A stretch of DNA of 64,000 nucleotides from an uncultured Pseudomonas sp. (GTDB taxonomy: Bacteria; Pseudomonadota; Gammaproteobacteria; Pseudomonadales; Pseudomonadaceae), in assembly GCF_913774235.1 (NCBI RefSeq), contig NZ_CAJYDW010000019.1, positions 124,001-188,000 on the forward strand. Direction: 5' to 3'. Below are positions 48,158 through 56,733 of this stretch, piece by piece; positions within the stretch are counted from its first letter, which is position 1; each line of letters starts with the position of its first letter. A program made the translations under genes and the position numbers. The notes below the pieces were generated by a model, which had not been told where the DNA came from, did no database searches, and saw nothing but the letters and a program-made list of their open reading frames with translations.

Positions 48158-48221
48158 ATCGCGGCCATGGGCCGCTCCTACAATTCTGCGCTTCCATGTA
48201 GGAGCGGCCCATGGCCGCGAT
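48158..48221. repeat. REP inverted pair between ureD and ureA
   Basis: Two 25-base arms (48158-48182 and 48197-48221) are exact reverse complements, with core atcgcggccatgggccgctc plus ctaca, around a 14-base loop. A third, single copy lies at 54383-54407 before eutC. This is the paired-REP arrangement known from Pseudomonas genomes. It would form a strong hairpin in the ure mRNA. Confidence 0.92.
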
Positions 48222-48231
48222 CACGAAGATA

Positions 48232-49071
48232 TCAGGTACTCCAGATTCGCGGCGGTACGGCGGCGCGGCCGAGCAGCGCCGGGCGCAGCAGGCGCCAGAC
48301 TTCGATCAGCCAGGCGCGGGCCTGCAAGGATTCGGCGGCCAGACAGCGGGCGACTACTAGGCCGGGGAGTTGGGTCAGATCGCCCCGCACCGGTAGGCTG
48401 AGCGCGCGGCAGCGTTCGAGGTTGTCGGCGTCCAGGGTGCCGGTGATCAGGAGAGTAGCGAACACCGGTTGGCCGGCGAGGCCGATGGGCGAGTCCAGCA
48501 GGCGATCCGCACCGATGAGACGCTGGCGCTCGTGCCACAGCGGGGTGCCGTCGCGGCGGATGTCCAGGTGCGCCTGGAACAGGCCGTCGGTGAAGCGCTC
48601 GGCGCTGGCCGGGCGACCCAGGGCGACGATGTCCCAATAGCAGAGGCGGGCGTCGCCTTCCAACTCGATACGGGTGGCGAGATGGGCCTGGGCGCCGGAG
48701 AAGACGATGGTCTCCTGGGGCAGCCATTCCAGGGTGGCGCCGGCGGCCACGCGCAGCTCGATCTGCTGGTACGCGGCGCTGTCGGCGCGATACCACTTGG
48801 CCGCGCCGGGGCTGGTGAGTTGGGCCCAGGCGGTCTCGCCGACGCTGACCTCGATATCCAGCCGATCGCCACCGGCGATGCCGCCTGGGGGGTGCACCAG
48901 GATGTGTTGGCAGACCTCAGGGCCTTCGGCGTGGAGGTGTTTCTGCACCCGCAAGGGGCCGAGGTGGCGGCGGGTGGTGGGGCGCGTCCAGTCGCCCTGG
49001 CGGGCATAGGCCAGCTCCAGGCGCGCCAGCCAGGCGGGGGTGAAGAGGGCAGGGGGCAGGGCGGAGGTCAT
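48232..49071 (-). CDS. ureD: Urease accessory protein UreD
   Basis: A 279-residue UreD/UreH chaperone, needed with UreF and UreG for nickel insertion. It has [52 protein letters not shown] and [16 protein letters not shown], all family signatures. It is the first gene of the urease operon on the minus strand. A possible sigma-54 promoter lies about 50 bp upstream. Confidence 0.94.
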   Translation of the reverse strand: MTSALPPALFTPAWLARLELAYARQGDWTRPTTRRHLGPLRVQKHLHAEGPEVCQHILVHPPGGIAGGDRLDIEVSVGETAWAQLTSPGAAKWYRADSAAYQQIELRVAAGATLEWLPQETIVFSGAQAHLATRIELEGDARLCYWDIVALGRPASAERFTDGLFQAHLDIRRDGTPLWHERQRLIGADRLLDSPIGLAGQPVFATLLITGTLDADNLERCRALSLPVRGDLTQLPGLVVARCLAAESLQARAWLIEVWRLLRPALLGRAAVPPRIWST

Positions 49072-49118
49072 CGTTTGGGTGAGTTCGTTGTTCTGGTTGG
49101 GGCGGTTTCGGTTGGCCT

Positions 49119-49134
49119 TGCAAGAATCTGACCG
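49119..49134 (-). promoter_or_regulatory. Possible sigma-54 promoter of the urease operon
   Basis: On the minus strand CGGTCAG-N4-TTGCA has GG and GC at the correct 10-base separation and a perfect -12 TTGCA, but the -24 element is poor (CGGTCA instead of TGGCAC). It would start transcription about 37 bases before ureD. No NtrC palindrome was found upstream, so confidence is low. Confidence 0.28.
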
Positions 49135-49246
49135 GTTGGACAGAGGTTGCCTTTCGGCTGGGTATTGTTAGGGGTGTTTGGCTGATTATCGCGTTTTGAT
49201 GATGCTTATATTTCGCCCACCCAGACGCATCACCTTCACCGTTTCG

Positions 49247-50106
49247 GTAGGTTGGCGCTGAGCGGAGCGAAGCCCAACGTTGCGATGGTGCAAAATTGCT
49301 TTTATTGGTTCCTCAGCTGCTTACCGAGTTTTGCTGATACCTCTTGTTTCGCCCACCCGGGCGAGTCACTTTTGCCAATCGCGGCAAAAGTAACCAAAAA
49401 CGCTTGCCCCACCATCCGGCCCTACGCTGCGCTGCGGGTGACTCGCGTTGCTCGCCCTTCGGGCCAGCCTGCGGCTGTTACTCCGCTACGCTACGTCTCG
49501 CTCACGCCAGCGCCGTTCCGGGGTCGGCCTACACGGGCCGTCCATGGCCCGTTAGGCCTCTCGCCGCCTCCCTGCGGCTCGACCCGCTCCACGACACTGG
49601 CGTTCGCCCTGCTGAACGGGGCGATTCGCCAGCTTGAAAGTGTTGGTTGAAGAGACATGAACAGCCCGTAGCCGTGGATAACGGCAAAGCCTTCCACACT
49701 CTGCGATCATGTACATCTGTGGAAAACGCTTCGCGGTTTTCCACGCTACAGATCTCGTGAACACCCAAGCATCAGGCTGGCGTCCCGTCCCCGTCAGTGA
49801 GGCCGAGTGTAGGTGTTGCGGAGGGGGATGCGAGGCAGGACGCCGAGCAAGGCGCGAGGGGCAGGAAGCCCCTTCGTGCCGTGCCCCCGGAGCGGCGCCG
49901 GAGCGAGGGGACCCGGAGCGCAGCGGAGGGCCGAAGCGTGGGGACAGCGTTTTTGCTTACTTTTTTCGCGACTGAAAAAAGTGAGTCGCCCGGGTGGGCG
50001 AAATAAAAACCATCAGGCCACGCGATAAGCAGCCAGGGCAGTGATAATCAAGGCATCGCAGCCAAGGTCGCAATGTTGGGCTTCGCTGCGCTCAGCGCCA
50101 ACCTAC
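49247..50106. repeat. About 860-bp non-coding element with long inverted-repeat ends
   Basis: The left arm (about 49247-49450) and the right arm (about 49908-50106) are imperfect reverse complements. Both carry gtaggttggcgctgagcg then agcgaagcccaac at the outer edge and, further in, tttcgcccacccgggcga followed by tcactttt, a short stem, aaaagtaa and caaaaacgct. The middle holds a GTGGAAAAC hairpin (49719-49744) and other GC-rich sequence. No reading frame looks like a protein. The motifs belong to sequences dispersed in many Pseudomonas genomes. It fills the gap between ureD and the AraC gene. Confidence 0.8.
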
Positions 50107-50137
50107 GCGTGCCGCTGCCAGCGGCGCCTAAGCCAAC

Positions 50138-51181
50138 CTAGGCCTGCTGCCGCCACTGCCTTGGACTCACCTGAAACCACCGTCGAAACGCCCGCGAAAA
50201 GGCGCTCGTCTCGGAATAGCCCAGCAGCGGCGCCAGGTCGGTGACCGGCAGCCGCTGCCGCAGGTAATGCTGCGCCAGATCGCGGCGGACGCCCTCGACC
50301 AGCGCCGAGAAACTCGCGCCCTGATCGCGCAGGCGGCGTTGCAACTGGCTGGTGGAAAGATCCAGGCGCTGGGCGATGGACTCCAGGCTGGGCTCGCCCA
50401 GCGGCAGCGCCAGGCGCACCGAGGCGCGGACTTCTTCGAGCAGTTCCACCTGTGGCAGGCGTTGACCGAGTTGGCGGATGGCGTCCTGCACCACCAAGAG
50501 GAGCAGCGGATCGTGGTCGGGCATGGCGCGGCCGCGCAGGTCGGCCTTGGGTACCAGCATGGCGTTGCAGGGGTGGCCGAAGCTGACCGGAGCGTCGAAC
50601 AGCCGGCGGTGCTCGTGCCAGCCTTCGGGGCGCGGGTGTTCGAAGTGCACCGCACGCGGCGCCCAGGTCGGGCCGAGCACGTGGCGCAAGAGATTGAGCA
50701 GCATACCCAGGGTCAATTCGGCGTCCTGGCGGCGGGCGACGATGGCGCCATGGCGCACCTGGTAGTCGAAGCGCCAGCAGTCGCCGGCATCCACCAGCTG
50801 GATCAGGGTGCTGTGCTGGTGGAAGGGAAAGGCGGCGGCGAAGTTCTGCAGCGCCGCCTCGGCGGTAGGCGAGCAGAGCCCCACGTAGCCCAGCAGGCCG
50901 AGCATCTGCGGCTTGAATTGCTGGCCGTAGTGCAGGCCGAAATTGTCGCAGCCGGATTGGGCGGCGGCTTCTTCCAGCACCCGGCAATAGTTGCCCAGCC
51001 CGAGGCTGAGGGTGGGGTGCTGCAGCTGTTCGGGGTCGATGCCGGCGGTGCCGAAGATGCGGTCCACATCGCCGCCGTGGCTGGTGATGACGGCATCCAG
51101 TCCGCTGGCGGCCGCGGAGAGCACGCCGAGGTTGCGCGACGGTGAGGTCAGGGCGGCGAAGCTGGAGGCGGCCAGAGACAT
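50138..51181 (-). CDS. AraC-family transcriptional regulator next to ethanolamine genes
   Basis: A 347-residue regulator. The N-terminal part resembles the Arabinose-binding-like domain of OruR/ArgR-type regulators (GLGNYCRVLEEAAAQSGCDNFGLHYG). The C-terminal AraC HTH pair is at about 245-345 (SIAQRLDLSTSQLQRRLRDQG, VTDLAPLLGYSETSAFSRAFRRWFQVSPRQWR). It is divergent from eutP, which makes it a likely ethanolamine-responsive regulator. In PAO1 the corresponding genes are, as I recall, under a sigma-54 activator (EatR) instead. The ATG at 51181 (MSLAASSFAAL) is preferred; an upstream Met at 51220 is possible. Confidence 0.85.
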   Translation of the reverse strand: MSLAASSFAALTSPSRNLGVLSAAASGLDAVITSHGGDVDRIFGTAGIDPEQLQHPTLSLGLGNYCRVLEEAAAQSGCDNFGLHYGQQFKPQMLGLLGYVGLCSPTAEAALQNFAAAFPFHQHSTLIQLVDAGDCWRFDYQVRHGAIVARRQDAELTLGMLLNLLRHVLGPTWAPRAVHFEHPRPEGWHEHRRLFDAPVSFGHPCNAMLVPKADLRGRAMPDHDPLLLLVVQDAIRQLGQRLPQVELLEEVRASVRLALPLGEPSLESIAQRLDLSTSQLQRRLRDQGASFSALVEGVRRDLAQHYLRQRLPVTDLAPLLGYSETSAFSRAFRRWFQVSPRQWRQQA

Positions 51182-51330
51182 GGGTGGGGTCCGTGGAGAG
51201 AGTAGGCACGGATGAAGCAAAGGCTGTGCCCCTGGGCGAGGAATGGCCGCCGGGGACCGTCAAGACGCCGAGGGTTTCACGGTATTACCGTCCTTGCTAC
51301 GCCACATTCTAGGGCGATCCCTATAGGTGC

Positions 51331-51345
51331 GCACCCTGGTGGTGC
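51331..51345. promoter_or_regulatory. NtrC-like binding site upstream of eutP
   Basis: GCACC-CTGGT-GGTGC is an exact match to the NtrC palindrome GCACC-N5-GGTGC. It lies 84 bp upstream of the predicted sigma-54 promoter, a usual enhancer distance. Confidence 0.6.
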
Positions 51346-51428
51346 GGTCTCGGGTAGCACTCTGGGAAGAGGGGTAACGCCAACTTGACCCGCGGTCGCA
51401 GCGACCGTGCTGACGGGTCAAGTCGGCA

Positions 51429-51444
51429 TGGCCCCAGGCTCGCT
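51429..51444 (+). promoter_or_regulatory. Predicted sigma-54 promoter of eutPBC
   Basis: TGGCCCC-AGGC-TCGCT has GG and GC separated by exactly 10 bases and a full TGGC at -24; the -12 element has one mismatch (TCGC for TTGC). The start of transcription would be near 51455, about 65 bases before the eutP ATG. The NtrC-like site upstream supports the call. Confidence 0.5.
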
Positions 51445-51520
51445 AAGCTCGAAAAAGCCGGGCATCGCGGGATCGCGGTGACCCATTTGGATCTTGTCGC
51501 TACAAGGGGAGTGGCCTGTC

Positions 51521-52885
51521 ATGAGCAACGAGAAACTCAAGCCGACCCTCGGCACCCTGCATCTCTGGGGCATTGCCGTGGGCTTGGTGATCTCCGGGGA
51601 ATACTTCGGCTGGAGCTACGGCTGGGGCGTTGCCGGGACGCTGGGCTTCCTGATCACCGCGCTGGTGGTGGCGGTGATGTACACCTGTTTCATCTTCAGC
51701 TTCACCGAGTTGACCACCGCCATTCCCCACGCCGGCGGGCCCTTCGCCTATAGCCGGCGGGCCTTCGGTCCGGTCGGCGGTACCCTCGCCGGGATCGCCA
51801 CCCTGATCGAATTCGTCTTCGCCCCACCGGCCATCGCCATGGCCATCGGCGCCTATCTCAACGTGCAGTTTCCCACCCTCGATCCCAAGCTCTGCGCGGT
51901 GGCGGCCTATTTCATCTTCATGACCCTGAACATCCTCGGAGTGAGCATCGCCGCCACCTTCGAGCTGGTGGTCACGGTGCTGGCGGTGATCGAGTTGCTG
52001 ATCTTCATGGGCGTAGTGGCACCGGGCTTCAGCCTGACCAACTTCACCAGCGGCGGCTGGGCCGGTCAGGACCAGTTCTCCCTGGCCGCGGTGGGTGGCA
52101 TGTTCGCCGCCATACCCTTCGCCATCTGGTTCTTCCTCGCCATCGAGGGCGCGGCCATGGCCGCCGAGGAAGCCAAGGACCCCAAGCGCACCATTCCCAA
52201 GGCCTATATCGCCGGCATCCTTACCCTGGTGACCCTGGCCATCGGCGTGATGATCTTTGCCGGAGGGGTGGGCGACTGGCGCGCCCTGTCCAACATCAAC
52301 GATCCGCTGCCCCAGGCCATGAAGGGCGTGGTGGGCGAGGGCTCGATGTGGCTGCACCTGCTGGTGGGCATCGGCCTGTTCGGCCTGGTGGCCAGCTTCC
52401 ACGGCATCATCCTCGGTTATTCGCGGCAATTCTTCGCCCTGGCCCGCGCCGGCTTCCTGCCCCATGGCCTGGCCAAGCTGTCGCGCTTCCAGACCCCGCA
52501 CCGCGCGGTGCTGGCCGGTGGCGTGGTGGGCATCGCCGCCATCTTCAGCGATGGCGTGATCAGCCTGCAGGGCATGACCCTGACCGCCGCCATGATCACC
52601 ATGAGCGTATTTGGCGCCATCGTCATGTACATCATGAGCATGCTCAGCCTGTTCAAGCTGCGCCGCAGCGAGCCGAACCTGGAGCGCACCTTCCGTGCCC
52701 CCGGTTATCCGGTGGTGCCGGCCATCGCCCTGGTGCTGGCGGTGGTCTGCCTGATCGCCATGGTCTGGTACAACCCGGTGATCGCCAGCGTCTTCGTGGT
52801 GCTGATGGTGATAGGCGCGCTGGTCTGCGGTCTCAGCCGTAGACAGAGCGACATCGCCCCCGACGCCGCTTTCGGCGAGGCCTGA
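51521..52885 (+). CDS. eutP: Ethanolamine permease
   Basis: A 454-residue APC-superfamily transporter with about 12 membrane helices. It opens MSNEKLKPTLGTLHLWGIAVGL with VISGEYFGWSYGWG, and contains FTELTTAIPHAGGPFAYSRRAFG and IPFAIWFFLAIEGAAMAAEEAKDPKRTIPKAYI, typical of ethanolamine permeases. It takes up ethanolamine across the inner membrane. The ATG at 51521 follows AAGGGGAG. The next gene is eutB, 67 bp downstream, so uptake and breakdown are in one operon. Confidence 0.92.
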   Translation: MSNEKLKPTLGTLHLWGIAVGLVISGEYFGWSYGWGVAGTLGFLITALVVAVMYTCFIFSFTELTTAIPHAGGPFAYSRRAFGPVGGTLAGIATLIEFVFAPPAIAMAIGAYLNVQFPTLDPKLCAVAAYFIFMTLNILGVSIAATFELVVTVLAVIELLIFMGVVAPGFSLTNFTSGGWAGQDQFSLAAVGGMFAAIPFAIWFFLAIEGAAMAAEEAKDPKRTIPKAYIAGILTLVTLAIGVMIFAGGVGDWRALSNINDPLPQAMKGVVGEGSMWLHLLVGIGLFGLVASFHGIILGYSRQFFALARAGFLPHGLAKLSRFQTPHRAVLAGGVVGIAAIFSDGVISLQGMTLTAAMITMSVFGAIVMYIMSMLSLFKLRRSEPNLERTFRAPGYPVVPAIALVLAVVCLIAMVWYNPVIASVFVVLMVIGALVCGLSRRQSDIAPDAAFGEA

Positions 52886-52952
52886 GAGCCTACTCAAAGT
52901 CTGCTCGCGAGCCTTTGAACAGGCTCTGAGCAGCGCAACTCCAGGAGGTAGC

Positions 52953-54344
52953 ATGAGCGGTTTCCAGCACAGCGTGGGCGGCCAGACCTGGCGCTTCGCC
53001 GATCTCAAGGAGCTGTTGGCCAAGGCCACCCCGGCGCGCTCCGGGGATGTCCTGGCCGGGGTCGCCGCTGGCAGCGATGTGGAGCGGGTGGCGGCGCAGA
53101 TGGCCCTGGCGGAGCTGCCGCTCAAGCACTTTCTCACCGAGGCGGTGATCCCCTACGAGGCCGACGAGGTCACCCGGCTAATCCTGGACAGCCATGATGC
53201 CCAAGCCTTCGCCCCGGTCGCCCATCTCACCGTGGGCGGCTTTCGCGACTGGCTGCTGGGTCCGGCGGCGGACGAGACCAGTCTCGCTGCCCTGGCGCCG
53301 GGACTGACCCCGGAGATGGTTGCCGCGGTGTCCAAGATCATGCGCATCCAGGACCTGATCCTGGTGGCGCAGAAGGTCCGGGTGGTGACTCGCTTCCGCA
53401 ACACCATCGGCCTGCGCGGGCGGCTGTCGACCCGCCTGCAGCCCAACCATCCCACCGACGATCCGGCCGGCATCGCCGCCAGCGTCCTCGACGGCCTGCT
53501 CTATGGCAACGGCGATGCGGTGATCGGCATCAACCCGGCCACCGACAGCACCAGCGGCATCTGCGAACTGTTGAAGATGCTCGACGCCGTGATCCAGCGC
53601 TACGAGATCCCCACTCAGTCCTGCGTCCTGACCCACGTCACCACCAGCATCGCCGCCATCGAACGCGGCGCACCGGTGGACCTGGTGTTCCAGTCCATCG
53701 CCGGTACCCAGGGCGCCAACGAAAGCTTCGGCATCAGCCTGGCACTGCTACAGGAAGGCTACGAGGCGGGCCTGTCACAACGGCGTGGCACCCTGGGCGA
53801 CAACCTCATGTATTTCGAGACGGGGCAGGGCAGTGCGCTGTCCGCCGGAGCGCACCATGGCGTCGACCAGCAGACCTGCGAGGTGCGCGCCTACGCCGTG
53901 GCGCGCAAATTCAAGCCGCTGCTGGTGAACACCGTGGTCGGCTTCATTGGCCCGGAGTACCTCTACAACGGCAAGCAGATCATCCGCGCCGGCCTGGAAG
54001 ATCACTTCTGCGGCAAGCTGCTCGGCGTGCCCATGGGTTGCGATATCTGCTACACCAACCATGCCGAGGCCGATCAGGACGACATGGACATGCTGCTGAC
54101 CCTGCTGGGCGCGGCGGGCATCAATTTCATCATGGGCATCCCGGGGTCGGACGACGTGATGCTCAACTACCAGACCACCTCCTTCCACGACGCCCTCTAC
54201 GCCCGCCAGGTGCTGGGCTTGCAGCCGGCGCCGGAATTCGCCTCCTGGCTCGACCGCCTGGGCATCCTGCGGCTGGAAGATGGCCGCTTCCGCCTCGGCG
54301 AGGGCTTGCCGGCGCCTTTCCAGCGGGTGTTGGCGCAGATTTAG
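52953..54344 (+). CDS. eutB: Ethanolamine ammonia-lyase large subunit
   Basis: A 463-residue catalytic subunit of the adenosylcobalamin-dependent enzyme that splits ethanolamine into acetaldehyde and ammonia. Seen are RFRNTIGLRGRLSTRLQPNHPTDDP, VIGINPATDSTSG, LTHVTTSIAAIERGAPVDLVFQSIAGTQGANESFG and VPMGCDICYTNHAEADQDDMD, all strongly conserved. No microcompartment shell genes are present, in line with the cytosolic system of pseudomonads. An AGGAGGT ribosome site precedes the ATG. Confidence 0.96.
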   Translation: MSGFQHSVGGQTWRFADLKELLAKATPARSGDVLAGVAAGSDVERVAAQMALAELPLKHFLTEAVIPYEADEVTRLILDSHDAQAFAPVAHLTVGGFRDWLLGPAADETSLAALAPGLTPEMVAAVSKIMRIQDLILVAQKVRVVTRFRNTIGLRGRLSTRLQPNHPTDDPAGIAASVLDGLLYGNGDAVIGINPATDSTSGICELLKMLDAVIQRYEIPTQSCVLTHVTTSIAAIERGAPVDLVFQSIAGTQGANESFGISLALLQEGYEAGLSQRRGTLGDNLMYFETGQGSALSAGAHHGVDQQTCEVRAYAVARKFKPLLVNTVVGFIGPEYLYNGKQIIRAGLEDHFCGKLLGVPMGCDICYTNHAEADQDDMDMLLTLLGAAGINFIMGIPGSDDVMLNYQTTSFHDALYARQVLGLQPAPEFASWLDRLGILRLEDGRFRLGEGLPAPFQRVLAQI

Positions 54345-54382
54345 GGAGGATCGCGGCCGTGTCGATGTGCCGATGCGGCCTT

Positions 54383-54407
54383 ATCGCGGCCATGGGCCGC
54401 TCCTACA
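54383..54407. repeat. Single REP element between eutB and eutC
   Basis: atcgcggccatgggccgctc followed by ctaca is identical to the left arm of the REP pair at 48158-48182. A shorter related piece (gatcgcggccgtg) begins at 54349. The 109-bp eutB-eutC gap is otherwise featureless. Confidence 0.85.
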
Positions 54408-54453
54408 GGCCTACTCCGTGCCGCGATGAACCTAATAGCTCAGGAGTCTCCCC

Positions 54454-55269
54454 ATGAACCCCAACGACACCGCCCGTCCCGACCCCTGGGCCGAATTGCG
54501 TCGGCTGACCCCCGCGCGCATCGCCTTGGGCCGTGCCGGTACCAGCCTACCGACCGCCGCCCAGCTGGATTTCCAGGCCGCCCACGCCCAGGCCCGCGAT
54601 GCCGTGCATCTGGCCTTCGATCATCAGGCCCTGCGTGAAGGCCTGACCGCCCAGGGCCGCGAGACCCTGGTGCTGAAGAGCGCCGCGCCGGATCGTCATA
54701 CCTATCTGCAACGCCCCGACCTGGGGCGCAGGCTGTCCGAAGAATCCGCGCGTGAGCTACAGGCCTACGCCGTCGACCATCCCGAGGGCTTCGACGTCGC
54801 CGTGGTCATCGCCGATGGTCTCTCCGCTCTGGCGGTACATCGCCACGCGCTGCCGTTCCTCGAGCGCCTGGCCGACCAGGCCCAGGCCGAGGGCTGGCGT
54901 TGGGCGCCGGTGACCCTGGTGGAGCAGGGCCGGGTAGCGTTGGGCGACGAGATCGGCGGCCTGCTCAAGGCGCGCCTGCTGGTGATGCTGATCGGCGAGC
55001 GCCCAGGTTTGAGCTCGCCCGACAGCCTCGGCCTCTATTTCACCTACGGGCCGCGGCCCGGCCTCAACGACGCCTATCGCAACTGCATCTCCAACGTGCG
55101 ACTGGAAGGTCTCGCCTATGGCCTGGCGGCGCATAAGCTGCTCTACCTGATGCGCGAGGCGGATCGCCGCAAGCTGTCTGGCGTGCAACTCAAGGACGAG
55201 GCCGAGGTGCCGCTGCTGGATGGCGGGCAGGAGAACGCGCGGATCGGCAACTTCCTCACCGATCAGTGA
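54454..55269 (+). CDS. eutC: Ethanolamine ammonia-lyase small subunit
   Basis: A 271-residue partner of EutB with [87 protein letters not shown] and the C-terminal [17 protein letters not shown]. It helps bind the B12 coenzyme. A GGAG ribosome site lies before the ATG at 54454. It is convergent with the acetyltransferase gene 13 bp away. Confidence 0.95.
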   Translation: MNPNDTARPDPWAELRRLTPARIALGRAGTSLPTAAQLDFQAAHAQARDAVHLAFDHQALREGLTAQGRETLVLKSAAPDRHTYLQRPDLGRRLSEESARELQAYAVDHPEGFDVAVVIADGLSALAVHRHALPFLERLADQAQAEGWRWAPVTLVEQGRVALGDEIGGLLKARLLVMLIGERPGLSSPDSLGLYFTYGPRPGLNDAYRNCISNVRLEGLAYGLAAHKLLYLMREADRRKLSGVQLKDEAEVPLLDGGQENARIGNFLTDQ

Positions 55270-55282
55270 GCGAGCCTGACGC

Positions 55283-55717
55283 TCAGGCCGGCCTAAGCGT
55301 CTTGCGCAGGAAAAACCGTGCGAAGCCAGGCGGATAATCCGTCAGCTCGCCGAACAGCTCATAGCCCAGGCGTTCGTAGAAACCCCGGGCCTGGAATTCG
55401 TGGGTGTCGAGCCAGGCACCATGGCAGCCGCGGCTGATCGCTTCGGCCTCGGCGCGCAGCAGCAGCTCCCGGCCGGCACCCTGACCGCGAACGGCTTCGT
55501 CCACCGCCAGCAACTGCACATAGAGCCAGCCATAGCTGGTGTAGCCCCAGAGGCCGCCCAGCGGGACGCCCGAGCGTGTCAGGGTGACGACCAGGGCGCG
55601 ATAGCCGCTCGGGCCGACCTGATCCTCGTTGTACTGCCGGAGCGGTGCGGCTATGGCGTCGCGCAGGTCCTCGCGTGGCTCGTCGGTGAGGCGATATTCC
55701 AGGTGTGCCGGGGGCAT
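55283..55717 (-). CDS. GNAT-family acetyltransferase
   Basis: A 144-residue GNAT protein with QVGPSGYRALVVTLTRSGVPLGGLWGYTSYGWLYVQLLAVDE, the acetyl-CoA loop VRGQGAGRELLLRAE and GFYERLGYELFGE. A similar acetyltransferase follows eutC in PAO1 (PA4026 as I recall), but here it is on the opposite strand and so transcribed separately. Substrate is unknown. The ATG at 55717 (MPPAHLEYRLTDEP) was chosen because further upstream sequence lacks family features. Confidence 0.83.
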   Translation of the reverse strand: MPPAHLEYRLTDEPREDLRDAIAAPLRQYNEDQVGPSGYRALVVTLTRSGVPLGGLWGYTSYGWLYVQLLAVDEAVRGQGAGRELLLRAEAEAISRGCHGAWLDTHEFQARGFYERLGYELFGELTDYPPGFARFFLRKTLRPA

Positions 55718-55819
55718 GGCGTTGTTCTCCGCGCGTACAGGTTCGTGACCACCGGGTTCTCGTGCTTTCGCCGGTGCGTCCCTGGAGTAGCATGAGCTTT
55801 TGCCCGGTCGTGGTGAAGC

Positions 55820-56725
55820 ATGGACATTCGTGAAGGGCGGGCCCGGGTCGGCGCGCTGGAGCTGGCCTACGAGGACTGGGGCGATCCCGCCGATCCGGCG
55901 CTGCTGCTCATCATGGGCTTCGGCGCCCAGTTGCTGCTGTGGCCGGAGGGTTTCTGCGAGGCCCTGGTGCGGCGCGGCCTGCGGGTGATCCGTTTCGACA
56001 ATCGCGACGTTGGCCAGTCCTCGCGGCTGAGCTGGCCGGGTGGCCAGCCGCCTTCGCTGTGGCCGGTGCTGGGCCGGGCGCAACTGGGCAAGACCAGCGC
56101 GGTGCCCTATCGCCTGGAGGCCATGGCCGCGGATGCCATCGGCCTGCTCGATCACCTGGGCATCGACCGCGCCCATGTGCTGGGCGGCTCCATGGGCGGC
56201 ATGATCGCCCAGATTCTCGCCGCCGACTGGCCACAGCGGGTGAAGCGGCTGGGTATCCTGTTCTCGTCGACCAACCAGCCGCTGTTGCCGCCGCCGTCGT
56301 TCAAGTTGCTCGGCAGCCTGCTGTTGCGGCCACCGGCCGAGCTGCCGCTGGACGCGGCGATCGCGCGGCAGAAGGCGCTGCTGCGCGGCATCGAAAGCCC
56401 CAGCTACCGGCAGAGCGACGCCGACCTCGAACGGCTGGTGCAGCGCATCCTGGCGCGCGGCGTGGATGTAGATGGAGTGCAACGGCAGCTGTTCGCCCTG
56501 CTCGGCAGCGGTGACCTGCGCCCCTACGCGCGGCGTATCCAGGCACCGACCCTGGTGGTGCACGGCGCCTGCGATCCGCTGCTCAAGCCCGCCTGTGGTC
56601 GCGCCGTGGCGCGAGCCATCCCCGGGTCACGCTTCGAACTCATCCCGGAAATGGCGCATGACCTGCCGGCGCCGCTGTGGCCGCGGTTGAGCCAGCTGTT
56701 CGCCGACTTCTTCCTGGCGCCCTGA
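55820..56725 (+). CDS. Alpha/beta-hydrolase
   Basis: A 301-residue alpha/beta-hydrolase. The oxyanion region is LLIMGFGAQLLLW, the nucleophile elbow GGSMGGMIAQ (Ser), and the likely Asp and His are in LVVHGACDPLLKP and IPEMAHDLPAPLW. It resembles the TAP-like/carboxylesterase group rather than RutD, and its substrate is unknown. It is divergent from the GNAT gene and convergent with rutR, with only 8 bp to the rutR stop. Confidence 0.87.
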   Translation: MDIREGRARVGALELAYEDWGDPADPALLLIMGFGAQLLLWPEGFCEALVRRGLRVIRFDNRDVGQSSRLSWPGGQPPSLWPVLGRAQLGKTSAVPYRLEAMAADAIGLLDHLGIDRAHVLGGSMGGMIAQILAADWPQRVKRLGILFSSTNQPLLPPPSFKLLGSLLLRPPAELPLDAAIARQKALLRGIESPSYRQSDADLERLVQRILARGVDVDGVQRQLFALLGSGDLRPYARRIQAPTLVVHGACDPLLKPACGRAVARAIPGSRFELIPEMAHDLPAPLWPRLSQLFADFFLAP

Positions 56726-56733
56726 TTCCGCGC

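Noticed and set aside
49252-50028. Several small open frames (68-132 codons) in the inverted-repeat element
   Set aside because: They arise on both strands of a repeat with no ribosome sites or family resemblance; non-coding is the simpler reading.
49247-50106. Insertion sequence
   Set aside because: Long inverted ends are present, but there is no transposase, no clear short terminal repeat and no obvious target duplication.
55283-56563. 426-codon minus-strand frame fusing the GNAT to upstream sequence
   Set aside because: The upstream part is antisense to the alpha/beta-hydrolase gene; GNAT homology begins at 55717.
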